Source: CAZEQK01 sp964514395
GTDB taxonomy: Bacteria > Bacillota > Bacilli > Tepidibacillales > Tepidibacillaceae
Reading direction: 5' to 3'
Assembly: GCA_964514395.1 (NCBI GenBank)
Contig: CAZEQK010000029.1
Span: forward strand, 1-40,920
DNA: 40,920 bases
The notes beneath the pieces are model-generated. The model was not told where the DNA came from and made no database searches. It worked only from the letters and a program-made list of their open reading frames with translations. This document shows positions 7,167-15,990 of the stretch, in pieces. Position 1 is the stretch's first letter. Each line of letters starts with the position of its first letter. Position numbers and translations under genes: made by a program.

Positions 7167-8132
7167 TTACTTTGCATCAGCTTTATTTTTTTTTATAAAA
7201 GGAAGCCTTAAAGCTTTTGATAGATTAACTCCACCTAACAACCCATTAGGTCGATAAATCATCATGATAACTAGCAAAGCCCCATAAAAAAGGTTACGGT
7301 AATCACTAAAAAAGCGAAGGACTTCAGGCGCTAAGGTTAGTACTCCTGCACCTAAGATAGTACCAGGTATACTGCCTAATCCACCTAAAACTACCATATT
7401 TAATAATTCGATTGACTTCATAAAACCAAACATATCTGGTTTGATAAATGAGATTTGATGTGCTAATAAAGCACCACCAACTCCACCTAAAAATGATCCG
7501 ACCGCAAAGGACTGGATTTTATAAAGAGAAGTATTAATACCCATAGATTCTGCAGCAATTTCATTATCACGTATGGACATAAAAGCTCGTCCATTTCGTG
7601 ATTTATTGAGCCAAACCATGAAAACAATCGTTAAAATAGCAATAACCCAAGCGATAGAAAACGTCGTTAAGCGAGGGATTCCAGAAATCCCTAAAGCGCC
7701 ATTTGTAAAGCTTGATCCGTTGAATAAAACACGAATAATTTCACCAAAACCTAAAGTGGTAATAGCAAAGTAATCACCGGTTAAACGAAGAATGGGGTAA
7801 CCAATAATCACTCCGAAAATAGCAGCTATAATACCTGCTAATAAAATACCAACGGTAAAGGGTAAATGAAAATTTATAGTTGATAATGCACCGGCATATG
7901 CTCCGATACTCATAAATGCCGCATGGCCAAGATCAAGCTGTCCAGTAATACCTGTGATTAAATTTAAACCTAGCGCCATAATAATATTGATAGCCATAAA
8001 GGTTAGTATGGTTAAATAATAGTTGTTATGAATAATAACTGCTAATCCTTCTAAAATAAAATAGAGGATTAAAAAGGCAATTACAAATAGAACGATACGT
8101 ACCAAATAGTTTTCTAAGAATTTGTTTTTCAT
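7167..8132 (-). CDS. livM: Branched-chain amino acid ABC transporter permease LivM
   Basis: 321 residues with about nine to ten membrane spans. GLNLITGITGQLDLGHAAFM and the later GSIPGTILGAGVLTLAPEVL are family hallmarks, and YRPNGLLGG near the C-terminus is the usual end of LivM. It forms the membrane channel with LivH. The C-terminus is basic (KALRLPFIKKNKADAK) and faces the cytoplasm. It lies nine bases downstream of livH. Confidence 0.94.
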   Translation of the reverse strand: MKNKFLENYLVRIVLFVIAFLILYFILEGLAVIIHNNYYLTILTFMAINIIMALGLNLITGITGQLDLGHAAFMSIGAYAGALSTINFHLPFTVGILLAGIIAAIFGVIIGYPILRLTGDYFAITTLGFGEIIRVLFNGSSFTNGALGISGIPRLTTFSIAWVIAILTIVFMVWLNKSRNGRAFMSIRDNEIAAESMGINTSLYKIQSFAVGSFLGGVGGALLAHQISFIKPDMFGFMKSIELLNMVVLGGLGSIPGTILGAGVLTLAPEVLRFFSDYRNLFYGALLVIMMIYRPNGLLGGVNLSKALRLPFIKKNKADAK

Positions 8133-8141
8133 CTATTTCAC

Positions 8142-9029
8142 CTACACTTTCTTAGAAATTTTACGACCAAATAATCCAGTTGGTCTAAAAAGGAGTACTA
8201 AGATTAATATTGTAAATGCAAATGCATCTTTATATTTAGATAAATTAGCAGCTATTCCTAAAGTTTCAGCAACACCAAGGAAAACTCCACCAAACATAGC
8301 ACCTGGTATACTTCCGATTCCACCTAATACTGCAGCTGCAAAAGCTTTTAAGCCTGCCATTAACCCCATATACGGATGAACAGAGCTGAAGTTTAATCCC
8401 CACAGTACACCACCAGCAGCAGCTAAACCAGAGCCAATGGCAAAAGTAATGGAAATAATTAGGTTCACATTTACACCCATTAAGGCTGTTGCATCCAGGT
8501 CCATAGATGATGCTCTCATTGCTCTTCCTATTTTGGTATAGGTAATAAATAATTGAAGAGAAACCATTAATAAACCTGAAATTAAGATGATGGCTATTTG
8601 AAGATTAGAGATGTTTAATCCCATAAATTCGATGTTTCTCATTTTGAAAAGTTCGTTACTTGGAAAAGAGGTAACATTTGCACCCCTTATTAAAACCATC
8701 AAGGAAGATAAAAAAATAGATACTCCTATTGCACTGATCAAGGCAGATAAACGCGACGATCCGCGAAGTGGTCTGTATGCGATAAATTCAATAACAATTC
8801 CTAAAACCATACTAAAAACCATCGCACCTAAAATGGCTAAAAATAGATTTGTAATTCCTAAAGCAGTCACTATAAATAGACCAGCAAATGCCCCAAACAT
8901 GAAAATTTCCCCGTGAGCAAAGTTTATCAATAAAATAATGCCATAAACCATGGTATAGCCTAGTGCAATTAATGCATAAGTACTACCTAGCGTAAAACCG
9001 TTTATTAGTTGCTGTATAAATTCTGTCAT
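8142..9029 (-). CDS. livH: Branched-chain amino acid ABC transporter permease LivH
   Basis: 295 residues, about eight membrane spans. The N-terminus LINGFTLGSTYALIALGYTM and the NFAHGEIFMFGAF segment are typical of LivH, as is RAMRASSMDLDATALMGVN, the cytoplasmic loop that contacts the ATPase. The end LFRPTGLFGRK matches the family. It is first of the membrane genes, 109 bases after livK, with a hairpin in the gap. Confidence 0.94.
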   Translation of the reverse strand: MTEFIQQLINGFTLGSTYALIALGYTMVYGIILLINFAHGEIFMFGAFAGLFIVTALGITNLFLAILGAMVFSMVLGIVIEFIAYRPLRGSSRLSALISAIGVSIFLSSLMVLIRGANVTSFPSNELFKMRNIEFMGLNISNLQIAIILISGLLMVSLQLFITYTKIGRAMRASSMDLDATALMGVNVNLIISITFAIGSGLAAAGGVLWGLNFSSVHPYMGLMAGLKAFAAAVLGGIGSIPGAMFGGVFLGVAETLGIAANLSKYKDAFAFTILILVLLFRPTGLFGRKISKKV

Positions 9030-9079
9030 CTACTCTACCCCCTTTTTATATTTAAAAAAATTAGCTTTTTTAATTGGCA

Positions 9080-9101
9080 TAGCCCCGCATCAGCGGAGCT
9101 A
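9080..9101. repeat. Intercistronic hairpin between livK and livH
   Basis: Arms 9080-9088 and 9093-9101 give a 9-bp GC-rich stem with one G-T pair and a 4-base loop. No T-run follows it directly on the minus strand, so it looks more like a 3'-end stabiliser or partial terminator that lets the binding-protein mRNA outnumber the transporter mRNA, as is common in ABC operons. Confidence 0.55.
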
Positions 9102-9138
9102 TGACCGAAAGTATTTTAGTTTTTATAGTATACAGTGT

Positions 9139-10314
9139 TTATTTAACAGGTACTTTTTTCAATAATCCAAAGCCAATTTGTCCGTTAGTATCTTTTACCG
9201 TTAATAAATATACTGGACTCTTTAATGGCTCACGATTATCTCTAAATGTTATATTTCCAGATACTCCTTCATAATTACTTGTTTGAGCTAATGTAGTATG
9301 GAATTTTTCTGGTTCCACACTGTTTGCTTTTTTCATCGCATCTACTATTAGCATCACTGCGTCGTATCCTTGCGCAGAGAATAGGTCTGGCATAGCACCA
9401 TTATTTTTTGCTTTAAATTTATCAATAAATTCAGCTGTTTTAGCAGTTGGCTGTTCAGGGGAGAAACCAGCATAGGAAATAGAACCAACCACAGCTTGTC
9501 CACCTAATTTGTAGAAATCCTCTCCTTGTAAGCCATCACCGCCAACCATCACAACGTCATTCATTCCTTGACGGCGAACCTCTTTCATAATTAAACCGCC
9601 TTCAGTATAATATCCGGAAAAGACGATTACATCAGGATTTGATCCTTTAATTTTTGTTACGATAGCACTAAAATCTGTGTCACCATCTTGGATATTTTCT
9701 TCAATAACGACATTTCCACCATTTTTATTAATCGCATCTTTAAATATTTTACTTAATCCAACGCTATAATCATTATTTACTGATGTAATTAAAGCGACTT
9801 TTTTCCAATTCTTTTCATTAATGACATAATCCATTGTGGCAGGTGCTGCAACAGCATCTAATAAAGTATCACGGAATACATAATCTCCAATTTCAACGAC
9901 ACCTGAACCGGTTGAACCTGCAGACATGATAACTACCTTATTATCTTGAGCGATTGGACCTGCAGTTTTTGTTCCACCTGTTGTAGGGTCACCAATAATA
10001 GCAACTACATGATCACGATCAATATATTTTTGAGTAATGGAAGCCATTTCTTCTTGTTTACTTCCATGATCATCTTCTTTTAATTCGATTTTCTTACCTA
10101 AAATACCGCCATTTGCATTCACTTCATCAACAGCCATTTTAATTCCTTTTAGAGTACCTAAACCGAATATAGCTTGGTTTCCTGTTTTAGCACCTAAAAA
10201 ACCGAATTTAATGACATCATCCTGTGTTGATTGATTGGACGAACTACAACCAGCTAAAGTTGTAACAGATAGAAGTATAAATACCAAAAAAATAATTCCC
10301 ATTCTTTTTCTCAT
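9139..10314 (-). CDS. livK: Branched-chain amino acid-type substrate-binding lipoprotein
   Basis: 391 residues. The N-terminus is a lipoprotein signal: basic MRKRM, hydrophobic IIFLVFILLSVTT, lipobox LAGC with Cys23. The mature part starts with IKFGFLGAKTGNQAIFGLGT and contains GIKMAVDEVNANGGILGKKIEL and VVAIIGDPTTGG, hallmarks of type I periplasmic-binding proteins of the LivJ/LivK (Leu/Ile/Val) group. It captures the substrate outside the membrane and delivers it to LivHM. It is the promoter-proximal gene of the operon, 109 bases ahead of livH. The exact ligand cannot be read from sequence; amides and other amino acids are also bound by this family. Confidence 0.93.
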   Translation of the reverse strand: MRKRMGIIFLVFILLSVTTLAGCSSSNQSTQDDVIKFGFLGAKTGNQAIFGLGTLKGIKMAVDEVNANGGILGKKIELKEDDHGSKQEEMASITQKYIDRDHVVAIIGDPTTGGTKTAGPIAQDNKVVIMSAGSTGSGVVEIGDYVFRDTLLDAVAAPATMDYVINEKNWKKVALITSVNNDYSVGLSKIFKDAINKNGGNVVIEENIQDGDTDFSAIVTKIKGSNPDVIVFSGYYTEGGLIMKEVRRQGMNDVVMVGGDGLQGEDFYKLGGQAVVGSISYAGFSPEQPTAKTAEFIDKFKAKNNGAMPDLFSAQGYDAVMLIVDAMKKANSVEPEKFHTTLAQTSNYEGVSGNITFRDNREPLKSPVYLLTVKDTNGQIGFGLLKKVPVK

Positions 10315-10622
10315 TAAATTTCCCCCTCAATTTTTATGTTCAAGCATAAGATAAACTTGTTTCCCCTCCTTTAATATTTAAAATATTTAGTATATTTATA
10401 ATTTTGATTTTAATTATAATTAATAAAGAAATTAAATACAATAGAATATTTTGGGAATTGCAATAGAATTCATTATCATAATACTTATAATTAGAAAAAA
10501 ATCGGACCATATTTTTTTATAAAGTGCATATATTTTTATTTTTAATATTGGTAAAATAATTTAAAATTACATTAGTTATGTTAAAATCTAATCAACACAT
10601 ATTTTTGGAATGGGGTAATTAT
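10315..10622. other. AT-rich divergent intergenic region
   Basis: 308 bases between livK (minus) and the FAH gene (plus). On the minus strand there are two Shine-Dalgarno-like runs, one AGGGGG serving livK and a second AAGGAGGGG about 45 bases further upstream (plus positions near 10365) that serves no gene longer than six codons. Promoters for both directions must lie here, but the region is so AT-rich that none stands out. No clear operator was found. Confidence 0.4.
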
Positions 10623-11534
10623 ATGCGATTTGTAACTTATAAATTAGGAAAAGAGATTAAAATCGGTATAACAAATGAGCAAATTACTGAGATTATCGAT
10701 TTAGAAAAGCTATATGCTAGTAAAGGTACTAAGATGGTTCCTGCTAAATCAATGATTGAAGTGATAGAGCTAGGTGAAAACTTTATTAACGAGGTGAAAG
10801 ATTTATTAGAATGGGAAGGTAATCAAAAAAATAAGAGTTGGATTGTGTCTATAGGTAGCGGTGAGGTTGAATTATTAGCTCCGATTCCAAAAACACCAAA
10901 GAATATTTTCTGTTTAGGAAAAAATTATGCTGACCATGCTATAGAGATGGGTAGTGCTGCCGATATTCCTGAATATCCAATGGTATTTACGAAGGCGTCA
11001 ACAGCAATTAATGGACCATATAGTGATGTTCTAAGTCATGCTGAGTTGACTGAAGAACTAGATTATGAGGGAGAGTTAGCGATTGTTATCGGAAAAAGAG
11101 GTTCTAAAATAAAAAAAGAAGAGGCCTTTGATTATGTATTTGGCTATACCATTATTAATGATATTACTGCCCGTGATCTTCAAAAAAGACATAAACAATT
11201 CGTTTTAGGCAAAAGCTTAGATACTGCTTGTCCAATGGGACCTTATATTTCATATAAATCACTTATAAATGATCCAAATCATCTACATATAGAAACACGT
11301 GTAAATGGGGAAATTAGGCAGTCTTCAACAACAGAACAATTTATTTTTGATATTCCAACCATGCTTGCAACCATTTCTAATGGAACGACGCTAGAACCTG
11401 GTGACGTTATTGCTACAGGAACACCAGTTGGTGTGGGAAAAGGCTTTAATCCACCCCGTTTCTTGAAACCAGGAGATTTGGTTGAAGTTCATATAGAGAG
11501 TTTAGGCTGGTTACGAAATAAGATAATAGACTAA
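10623..11534 (+). CDS. Fumarylacetoacetate hydrolase (FAH) family protein
   Basis: 303 residues from ATG 10623 (MRFVTYKLGKEIKIG), with GGGG seven bases upstream; an earlier in-frame ATG at 10578 has no ribosome site. The FAH C-terminal fold is clear: IFCLGKNYADHAIEMG, then the metal-binding DYEGELAIVIGKRG (two Glu), GYTIINDITARDLQ (Asp), and the closing IATGTPVGVGKGFNPP and LKPGDLVEVHIESLG. Members cleave or decarboxylate acylpyruvates and similar beta-diketo acids (fumarylpyruvate hydrolase, HHDD isomerase/OPET decarboxylase) with Mg2+ or Mn2+. It is divergent from the liv operon, so it may act on a breakdown product of an imported compound. Exact reaction unknown. Confidence 0.85.
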   Translation: MRFVTYKLGKEIKIGITNEQITEIIDLEKLYASKGTKMVPAKSMIEVIELGENFINEVKDLLEWEGNQKNKSWIVSIGSGEVELLAPIPKTPKNIFCLGKNYADHAIEMGSAADIPEYPMVFTKASTAINGPYSDVLSHAELTEELDYEGELAIVIGKRGSKIKKEEAFDYVFGYTIINDITARDLQKRHKQFVLGKSLDTACPMGPYISYKSLINDPNHLHIETRVNGEIRQSSTTEQFIFDIPTMLATISNGTTLEPGDVIATGTPVGVGKGFNPPRFLKPGDLVEVHIESLGWLRNKIID

Positions 11535-11755
11535 TAGGCATAGAATGTATGAATTGATTCCTATGATACATAAACTTTTTTCAAGGAGACGTAGGAATTA
11601 TATTTTGTCGTGAAAAATTAACGTAAAAAGTCTACAATATTTCCTAAAGTTTGGTATAAAATACTAATAATTTGTTTGTTCTGTTCCATTACCTATTGTA
11701 TGATTATAGAGTATTTGTTTGTTGTATGAAATGTAAATTGGGAGAGATTTGACAT

Positions 11756-12763
11756 ATGAGAATGATAAGAATTTCTGATTATAATGATGCGTCAATGAAA
11801 CTTGGAAAGCCTATTTATGATAATAAAGGAAGGGTGTTACTAGCTGAAGGTAGAATTATACATCCTAATATTCTAAAAAAAGTAATAAGCATGGGTCTTT
11901 CACATTTAATTGTCGATGATTTTGAATCTGACGGTATTACTTTGAGTGAGATGTTTGATATGCCAACTTGGGTGGATGCTATTCAGGTATTAGAGCAGGT
12001 TTTTCAAGCAATCAAAAACAAAGAGCAATTCCCCTTAATTCCAGTACAGAAAATAGTGCAAAAATTAATAAATGAAGTAAAAAAGAGACAGGTTATTGTA
12101 CTTATCCCATCAACCTATGTAGGGGATGAAGCAAGGATTTATGCACACTCTGTCAATGTTGCCCTATTAGCATTACAAACAGCAAAGGCTTTAGGATATA
12201 ACGAAATAACATTAAGCGACCTAGCAATTGGAGTCCTACTCCATGATATTGGTAGAACTGTGACGGATGATGAAAATAAACATCCAGAAGCAGGATTTAA
12301 TATTTTACGAAATATACGAGAGTTAAACCTCTTATCAGCTCACATTGCATTACAGCATCATGAAGCATTAAATGGAACTGGTTACCCACGAGGAATTAAA
12401 GGTGATAAGTTTATCGAATTTGCCCAAATTTGTGGTATAGCAAATGAATATGATAACTTTATTCATAAACAGAATATCCCACCCCATGAAGCTTTAGAAA
12501 TTTTGATGACGAAAAGCGGGACGAATTATAATGAAGATATTGTACGGAATTTCGTTTATTCTACACCAGCCTATACACCTGGTACCCTTGTACAACTAAA
12601 TAATGGAAGTAAGGCGGTTGTCACCGCAATTAAATCGCATATGCATAGACCAAGTATCCGTATACTAGGGATAGCTAATGAAATCTCATTGGTTGAGCAT
12701 CCAACCATCATTATTACTAAGGTAATAGAAGATGAGACAAAAGAGAAACAAAAAACAAAATAA
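11756..12763 (+). CDS. HD-GYP domain protein, likely c-di-GMP phosphodiesterase
   Basis: 335 residues, cytoplasmic. Residues 125-250 hold an HD domain with the metal ligands H131 (YAHSVNVA), H163-D164 (LLHDIGR), H176 (KHPEAG), H201-H202 and the HHExLNGTGYPRG motif whose GYP (209-211) defines the HD-GYP class, which hydrolyses cyclic di-GMP to GMP. Residues 1-100 form an N-terminal domain seen in many Bacillus HD-GYP proteins (GKPIYDNKGRVLLAEG). The C-terminal ~70 residues, TPAYTPGTLVQLNNGSKAVV, resemble a small beta-barrel also typical of this group. It is a single-gene unit with GGGAGAG ahead of ATG 11756 and a strong terminator after it. Confidence 0.88.
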   Translation: MRMIRISDYNDASMKLGKPIYDNKGRVLLAEGRIIHPNILKKVISMGLSHLIVDDFESDGITLSEMFDMPTWVDAIQVLEQVFQAIKNKEQFPLIPVQKIVQKLINEVKKRQVIVLIPSTYVGDEARIYAHSVNVALLALQTAKALGYNEITLSDLAIGVLLHDIGRTVTDDENKHPEAGFNILRNIRELNLLSAHIALQHHEALNGTGYPRGIKGDKFIEFAQICGIANEYDNFIHKQNIPPHEALEILMTKSGTNYNEDIVRNFVYSTPAYTPGTLVQLNNGSKAVVTAIKSHMHRPSIRILGIANEISLVEHPTIIITKVIEDETKEKQKTK

Positions 12764-12790
12764 AAAACAAAATATATATTTATGATAATT

Positions 12791-12819
12791 ATAAGAAGTA
12801 TCCTACGGATACTTCTTAT
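12791..12819. terminator. Bidirectional terminator between HD-GYP gene and a small ORF
   Basis: Perfect 13-bp stem, arms 12791-12803 and 12807-12819, loop TAC. AT-rich tails on both sides let it work for the convergent HD-GYP gene and the 51-residue minus-strand ORF. Confidence 0.8.
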
Positions 12820-12839
12820 TTAATTTATTCAGCTGTCTG

Positions 12840-12995
12840 TTAGCTTGGGTCTACTTCATCATAGGATAGGGTGGTTACTTCGGTATAATCTCCTTTTTCT
12901 ATTTCTTCTTCTGTGGCATCTTTATTTAACTCTTCCTGATCATCTATTCCAGGAGCTATTTTAGACTCTTTTATATGTTTGTTTTTCTTTTCCAT
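12840..12995 (-). CDS. Small acidic hypothetical protein, 51 residues
   Basis: The minus strand reads MEKKNKHIKESKIAPGIDDQ, then EELNKDATEEEIEKGDYTEV and TTLSYDEVDPS to a stop at 12840-12842. GGAGGG lies six bases before ATG 12995 (a second ATG at 12998 would be three bases from it). The product is soluble, starts basic and becomes very acidic, with no Cys. The pattern 'basic head, APGIDDQ, acidic ATEEEIEKGDYTEVTTL tail' looks like a conserved short Bacillus protein but I cannot name its family. The ribosome site, its own terminator and good codon structure make it credible. Confidence 0.65.
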   Translation of the reverse strand: MEKKNKHIKESKIAPGIDDQEELNKDATEEEIEKGDYTEVTTLSYDEVDPS

Positions 12996-13075
12996 CATCT
13001 TCCCTCCAGTATTTAACGAATATCCTTAGGTTAATAATAAATGAAAAGAATTATTCATAGTAACAAAGTTAAATA

Positions 13076-13130
13076 TTGACATTCTTATTGTATTAGTGTA
13101 CTATACAAATAGTACACTAATACAATAAGA
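13076..13130 (+). promoter_or_regulatory. Promoter buried in a 48-bp palindrome (YtrA-type operator)
   Basis: TTGACA (13076-13081), a 17-base spacer and TACTAT (13099-13104) form the promoter. An uninterrupted inverted repeat with 22-bp perfect arms (13083-13104 and 13109-13130) around the 4-base centre ACAA covers the spacer, the -10 box and the start site. Its core, GTGTACTAT...ATAGTACAC, is like operators of GntR/YtrA regulators, and the regulator gene is the second gene of the operon, so autorepression is expected. Confidence 0.85.
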
Positions 13131-13152
13131 TATATTGATTGGAGGATGCTTA

Positions 13153-13935
13153 ATGAATGCATTTATTGGATTGCTTAAAAAGGAATTTAGATTGTCAAGA
13201 CAAAGCGTATTTATTAATTTATCTATTCTAGCCTTCGTGATATTAATCGTTTTTTTAAATGTAAACCTTTTAATGAGAGGGATTGATCAATCTTCAATAG
13301 CTAAATTTGTTTTTACCCTTATGATTTTAGTCTTTCAGATTCTTTATTTAGCTTTTTTTATGCTAAGAAGCTTGCGAAAGGAAGGGAAGCAATTACATCT
13401 GTGGCTCCATAACCCCCATCCAGCCATTCAGCTATTATTGGCAAAGCTATTAAACGGTATATTAGCTCTTTTTCTATCCATATTGATTAGCTATCTTGCC
13501 TCTGTTTATTTTGCATCAAAAATAGGTTTTTCAACAGGTTTAATACCTTTATCGTTCATACTCGTCGGAGCGTTATTTGCTACCTCCATTTATCTTGCTA
13601 TATGGGTCATCTTTTTGTGGACGCTTTATCAAGTATTGAAGAACCTAATCGGAAAAATTAGTATTCCAGTAGTCATTGGTATATGGATAGGCTCCTCCTG
13701 GTTACTTCAATTATTTTCTCAAACACAGATTTATCAATATCTAACCGATTGGGGTAAGCTCGATATCTCAAAAATTATGAGCTTTTTAACAAGCTTAGCG
13801 AGTCATTCGCCAAATTTTGATCTTCAATTCAAGCCTTTATATATTCATATCGGTGATTACTTATTTCATGCTTTATTGATTTTAGTTCTATTATTCTTAT
13901 CAAGCTGGTTTTTAGACAAAAAAGTTGAGGTGTAA
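13153..13935 (+). CDS. ABC-2 type membrane protein of a YtrA-like operon
   Basis: 260 residues from ATG 13153 after GGAGG; an in-frame ATG at 13135 is less likely. Six hydrophobic spans can be counted (about residues 20-45, 52-75, 97-120, 130-160, 170-190 and 235-255). The N-terminal cytoplasmic segment FIGLLKKEFRLSRQSVF is typical of ABC-2 permeases, which span the membrane and pair with the ATPase of the same operon. It is the first gene under the palindromic operator and is followed after three bases by the GntR regulator. The transported compound is unknown; related systems answer to cell-wall antibiotics. Confidence 0.75.
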   Translation: MNAFIGLLKKEFRLSRQSVFINLSILAFVILIVFLNVNLLMRGIDQSSIAKFVFTLMILVFQILYLAFFMLRSLRKEGKQLHLWLHNPHPAIQLLLAKLLNGILALFLSILISYLASVYFASKIGFSTGLIPLSFILVGALFATSIYLAIWVIFLWTLYQVLKNLIGKISIPVVIGIWIGSSWLLQLFSQTQIYQYLTDWGKLDISKIMSFLTSLASHSPNFDLQFKPLYIHIGDYLFHALLILVLLFLSSWFLDKKVEV

Positions 13936-13938
13936 AGG

Positions 13939-14325
13939 ATGACAGAAGAGTTTAGTGCATCAAATCCAATCTATCTACAATTGGCTGAGCGAATAAGTAA
14001 ACAGATTGTACGAAAGGAGCTTATCACTGGCGAAAAGCTTCCGTCCGTTCGTGATATGGCGTTGAAATCAGGAGTAAATCCAAATACGGTGCAAAGAACC
14101 TATGGAGAGCTTGAAAGGATGGGTATAGTGGAAACAAGGAGAGGACAAGGGACGTTTGTAACGGAAAATAAAAAGACATTGGATGAGCTGCGCGATAAAT
14201 TAAAAAAAGAGCATATTCGCGTATTTATAAAAGATATGCAGGAGATGGGATTTACTTCAGAAGAGATGTTTCTAGGAATGAAGGAACAGCTAGAAAAGGT
14301 AACTAAGGGGGATGGAAATGCTTAA
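13939..14325 (+). CDS. GntR-family regulator, YtrA subfamily
   Basis: 128 residues. The N-terminal winged helix-turn-helix is textbook GntR: NPIYLQLAERISKQIVRKEL, GEKLPSVRDMALKSGVNPNT and VQRTYGELERMGIVETRRGQ, then GTFV. The C-terminal part is only ~50 residues, which defines the short YtrA subfamily without a large ligand domain. Such regulators usually repress their own ABC-transporter operon and release the operator when a cell-envelope antibiotic is present. It sits inside the operon whose promoter carries the 48-bp palindrome and overlaps the next ATPase gene by a few codons. Confidence 0.92.
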   Translation: MTEEFSASNPIYLQLAERISKQIVRKELITGEKLPSVRDMALKSGVNPNTVQRTYGELERMGIVETRRGQGTFVTENKKTLDELRDKLKKEHIRVFIKDMQEMGFTSEEMFLGMKEQLEKVTKGDGNA

Positions 14326-15019
14326 TTTTTCTAACGTAACTAAGAAGTATATGAATCATACTGCATTAAACGATATTCATTTATCCCTTGAAAAAGGTAA
14401 AATCATTGGAATTATTGGAGAGAATGGTAGTGGGAAATCAACGATATTAAAATTAGCAGCTGGTTTAATTCAACCAACAAGTGGCTCTGTTACACTAGAT
14501 AGTAATGAAATTACGAGAAGAAGTAGTGAACATATAGCATATTTATCAGAGCTGGATGCCTATTATTCCTTTTATACGGTTCAAGAAACTATCGATTTTT
14601 ATGCCACCCAATTTAAAGATTTTAATCGGACAAAGGCAAATGAGATTATGAATTTTATGGGATTAGACCCAAAAAAGAAGGTGAAAAACCTCTCTAAGGG
14701 AACGAGGGGAAGGCTTAAGATGCTCCTTGTCTTATCGCGAAATGTGCCAGTCATCTTAATGGATGAGCCCTTATCAGGACTTGATCCAATGGCAAGAGAG
14801 GCAATTGTTAGGGGATTAATCTCCTTTATCGATATTGAAAATCAGATTGTAGTGATTACGACACACGAATTAAAGGATATCGAGACTATCTTAGACATTG
14901 TGATTGTGTTAAAAAATGGTAAAATATTAGAGATAGCAGAAGTGGAGAATATTAGAGAAAAAGAGAATATGGATTTAGTGCAGTGGTTAAAGAAAATCTA
15001 TAAAGAAGACTTGGTTTAG
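14318..15019 (+). CDS. ABC transporter ATPase, YtrB/BcrA-like
   Basis: 233 residues from ATG 14318 (MLNFSNVTKKYMNHTAL), six bases behind AAGGGGG; an ATG at 14312 is too close to the ribosome site. Walker A GENGSGKST, signature LSKGTRGRLKM and Walker B VILMDEPLSGLDP are intact, with the switch TTHELKD. The gene overlaps the end of the GntR gene by eight bases, implying translational coupling. It probably energises the membrane protein encoded at 13153. Confidence 0.9.
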   Translation: MLNFSNVTKKYMNHTALNDIHLSLEKGKIIGIIGENGSGKSTILKLAAGLIQPTSGSVTLDSNEITRRSSEHIAYLSELDAYYSFYTVQETIDFYATQFKDFNRTKANEIMNFMGLDPKKKVKNLSKGTRGRLKMLLVLSRNVPVILMDEPLSGLDPMAREAIVRGLISFIDIENQIVVITTHELKDIETILDIVIVLKNGKILEIAEVENIREKENMDLVQWLKKIYKEDLV

Positions 15020-15072
15020 ATGGAGTCTTGTTGAAACCGAAGATAAATAATTTAATGATAAGGGAGGATAAA

Positions 15073-15990
15073 ATGAATCAAAAACCGATAGCTCAAATTA
15101 AGAATCTAAAAAAACGAATAGGAAAGAAAACAATCATTAATGATATAAGCTTTGAAATATATCCAGGAGAAGTATTTGGTTTTCTAGGCCCAAACGGAGC
15201 AGGGAAAACTACTACGATTAGAATGATGGTAGGCTTGATGTCCATCACAGCTGGAGAAATATTAATCCATGAGACAAGTATTAAAAGTAACTTTGAAAAG
15301 GCAATTTCTCATGTTGGAGGGATTGTAGAAAATCCAGAAATGTATAAGTTTTTAACGGGGTATCAAAATTTACTTCATTATGCACGGATGATAAAAGGTA
15401 TTACGAAGGAAAGGGTAGATGAAGTCATTCGATTGGTTGGAATGGAAAAAAGAATTCATGATAAAGTTAAAACCTATTCACTAGGTATGCGTCAAAGATT
15501 AGGTTTAGCTCAAGCCCTGCTTCACTCTCCATCCTTATTAATATTAGATGAACCTACAAATGGATTGGACCCCGCTGGAATTAGAGAAATAAGAGATCAT
15601 CTTCGGAAATTAGCCAAGGAAGAGAATATTGCGGTGATGGTTTCCAGTCATTTGTTAGCGGAAATGGAGCTCATGTGCGATCGCATCGGGATTATTCAAA
15701 ATGGAAAATTAATTGATGTTCAGTCTGTAGCTTCCTTTATTAATAGTGAAAAACAGCTTTCGGTCCTTTTTAAGGTTGAACCAATCGAAAAAGCTAATCA
15801 GCAATTGCAAACCATGTGTACGACAGAAAAAAAAGAGCAGGGTATTTTTGTGGAGATTGAACGGAATAAGATTCCAGAGGCAATAGCTTTATTAGTGAAT
15901 CAAGGTATAAAAATATATGGAGTGGAAACAGTATCTAAGTCATTAGAGGATAAATTTTTAGAAATAACAGGGGGGAATGAAATTGTCTAA
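15073..15990 (+). CDS. ABC transporter ATPase, bacitracin-export (BcrA) type
   Basis: 305 residues from ATG 15073 with GGGAGG before it; the in-frame TTG 15028 is rejected. Walker A (GPNGAGKTTTIRMMVGLM), signature (YSLGMRQRLGLAQALLHSP), Walker B (LLILDEPTNGLDP) and the switch MVSSHLLAEME are complete, followed by the ~80-residue C-terminal domain of BcrA-like exporters. It overlaps the next gene (permease, ATG 15977), so the two form the second transporter pair of this operon. Such pairs export or counter peptide antibiotics acting on lipid II carriers; the actual substrate here is not known. Confidence 0.92.
   Translation: MNQKPIAQIKNLKKRIGKKTIINDISFEIYPGEVFGFLGPNGAGKTTTIRMMVGLMSITAGEILIHETSIKSNFEKAISHVGGIVENPEMYKFLTGYQNLLHYARMIKGITKERVDEVIRLVGMEKRIHDKVKTYSLGMRQRLGLAQALLHSPSLLILDEPTNGLDPAGIREIRDHLRKLAKEENIAVMVSSHLLAEMELMCDRIGIIQNGKLIDVQSVASFINSEKQLSVLFKVEPIEKANQQLQTMCTTEKKEQGIFVEIERNKIPEAIALLVNQGIKIYGVETVSKSLEDKFLEITGGNEIV

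Noticed and set aside
7573..8916. Plus-strand ORFs antisense to livM and livH
   Set aside because: Shadow frames of hydrophobic permease genes, without ribosome sites.
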